From Polaribacter sp. (GTDB taxonomy: Bacteria; Bacteroidota; Bacteroidia; Flavobacteriales; Flavobacteriaceae), in the NCBI GenBank assembly GCA_029248845.1, contig JAQWIO010000078.1, positions 1 through 6,658 of the forward strand: a stretch of DNA of 6,658 bases. The letters run 5' to 3'. The notes beneath the pieces were generated by a model. It ran no database searches and was not told where the DNA came from. It saw only the letters and a program-made list of their open reading frames with translations. Below are positions 5,578-6,658 of this stretch, one piece after another; positions within the stretch are counted from its first letter, which is position 1, and every line of letters begins with the position of its first letter. The translations under genes and the position numbers were made by a program.

Positions 5578-6658
5578 TTAATCTATTTTTCTTTTTTGAA
5601 ACCAATTTGTATCTGTTAATGATAAACTTAATCTAAAATTAAAATAATTTTCTTGAATTAAATTATTTTCAGTTGTTCCTTTTTTGCCAAACTCGAAACT
5701 CATATTCAACGTAGACAATTGTTTTAATGGTAAACCTACTCCAAAAGATATGCCAAAGTCGTCTACAGGTGTGAAATTTGAACTTAAACCAGAACCATCA
5801 ACCAACAAACCTGTCTTTTCTAAACGCAGACCAGCCCTGTAGGTAACCCGTTCCCAATAACTAGATATCGAATTTATTTTTGGTAGGTAATATCCACCAA
5901 TAGAAAATCTATTAGAATTACCATACCTGTAGGCTGCGTTTGATTTATTTAAAAAACCTGAAGTTTCTATTGCCTCTTGATTTTCATACTCTAAACCCAG
6001 GTACCATTTATCAAACTTCCCAATACCAGCACCAAAATTTGTTTTTATTGGCAATCTGTATTTTCCATTGATAGACTTAATTTTTTTCATTTCACCGTCT
6101 TCGTCTACAAACTGAAGGGTATCTCTTACAATTTCATTCCCAGTTCCACTAAATGTTAGTGAATAAGTATTACTTGTACCTGTGAATTTTAAGTCATTAC
6201 CCATTTTTATTGTAGCCCCAGCACTTAATAAAAGTTTATTTTTTAGTTCTTTATTATATTGAGCTCCTAATTTTACAGCACCTCCTTTAACTAAATTAGC
6301 TTCTTTATATTTTGTTGCTAAAGTTACGTTAGCTCTTTGATTAGAAATACTGTTACTAATATTTCCAAAGTTATAATCTGCTTCAATTCCTAAAGAGAAT
6401 TCTTTAAATAATTTAATTCCAAAACTTCCATAAAATCTAGTTACACCTCCATCACCTGAATAAAGTGTAATTTCATCAGTATCAGCATTGGCATCTAAAA
6501 TTGAATTGGATAAAGAATACCCAACAGATGAAACAGGCTGAATTCCAAAAGACATTCCCGCTTTAGAACCCAATGGCAGTGCCAAGGTAAAATAACTTAA
6601 TCTTGTAGAATTTGAAGTTTGTTCTACATCACCATTGTCAATTGTCAACTCGTTGTTT
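5578..6658 (-). CDS. Outer-membrane beta-barrel protein (5' end outside window)
   Basis: The reading frame stays open to the right edge, so signal peptide and first strands are missing; 359 residues are visible before the TAA at 5578-5580. A TTG at 6646-6648 could be read as a start, but codons before it (GAG, AAC, AAC) continue the frame and a start there would lack a signal peptide, so it is treated as internal. The sequence is rich in Gly, Ser, Asn and aromatics, with alternating amphipathic strands typical of barrels: STRLSYFTLALPLGSKAGMS, FGIKLFKEFSLGIEADYNFG, FGAGIGKFDKWYLGLEYENQ, FGISFGVGLPLKQLSTLNMS. The end, NYFNFRLSLSLTDTNWFQKRKID, is a strong last strand plus a short basic tail, common in Flavobacteria outer-membrane proteins. 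It may be distantly FadL/OMPP1-like, but I cannot show that and no substrate can be named. It is the first visible gene of the operon, 13 nt upstream of the TPR gene. Confidence 0.85.
   Translation of the reverse strand, partial: NNELTIDNGDVEQTSNSTRLSYFTLALPLGSKAGMSFGIQPVSSVGYSLSNSILDANADTDEITLYSGDGGVTRFYGSFGIKLFKEFSLGIEADYNFGNISNSISNQRANVTLATKYKEANLVKGGAVKLGAQYNKELKNKLLLSAGATIKMGNDLKFTGTSNTYSLTFSGTGNEIVRDTLQFVDEDGEMKKIKSINGKYRLPIKTNFGAGIGKFDKWYLGLEYENQEAIETSGFLNKSNAAYRYGNSNRFSIGGYYLPKINSISSYWERVTYRAGLRLEKTGLLVDGSGLSSNFTPVDDFGISFGVGLPLKQLSTLNMSFEFGKKGTTENNLIQENYFNFRLSLSLTDTNWFQKRKID

Noticed and set aside
6646..6648. TTG as start of the beta-barrel gene
   Set aside because: The frame continues upstream to the window edge, and a start here would give an outer-membrane barrel without a signal peptide.

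Overview
The window comes from an AT-rich Bacteroidota genome, most likely marine Flavobacteriaceae (Polaribacter/Tenacibaculum-like; the genus is a guess). The evidence is a strong A/T bias at third codon positions, starts without Shine-Dalgarno sequences, a Flavobacteria-type promoter (TTG-N20-TATATTCG), a signal peptide ending in ..TAQ, and a gene order I recall as common in this family: beta-barrel protein, TPR protein, LptC, small membrane protein, CNNM/CorC-type protein, PpiD-like foldase.

All six genes lie on the minus strand, so they read from right to left. At the right edge is an outer-membrane beta-barrel protein whose N-terminus lies outside the window (5578-6658). It is followed by a secreted TPR protein (4230-5564), the LPS-export lipoprotein LptC (3665-4225), a 66-residue two-helix membrane protein (3460-3660) and a CNNM/CBS/CorC_HlyC membrane protein (2185-3444). 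Gaps between these five are only 4 to 15 nt, so they look like one operon. A 123-nt gap with a candidate promoter then precedes a PpiD-like periplasmic peptidyl-prolyl isomerase (1-2061) that runs off the left edge just short of its end.

The common theme is the cell envelope: LPS delivery (LptC), folding of exported proteins (PpiD), an outer-membrane barrel, a periplasmic TPR protein and two inner-membrane proteins. No mobile element, CRISPR array, tRNA or rRNA was seen, and no gene-free stretch exceeds 300 bases.

The most striking signal is a perfect 19-bp inverted repeat with a 4-nt loop (4159-4200), bounded by A6 and T6, inside the signal-peptide codons of lptC. It has the form of a bidirectional intrinsic terminator, begins about 30 nt after the stop codon of the preceding gene, and sits just downstream of an lptC start that must be TTG because no usable in-frame ATG exists. 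Together these suggest translation-dependent control (attenuation or coupling) of lptC and the genes after it. That is inference, but the structure is directly visible.
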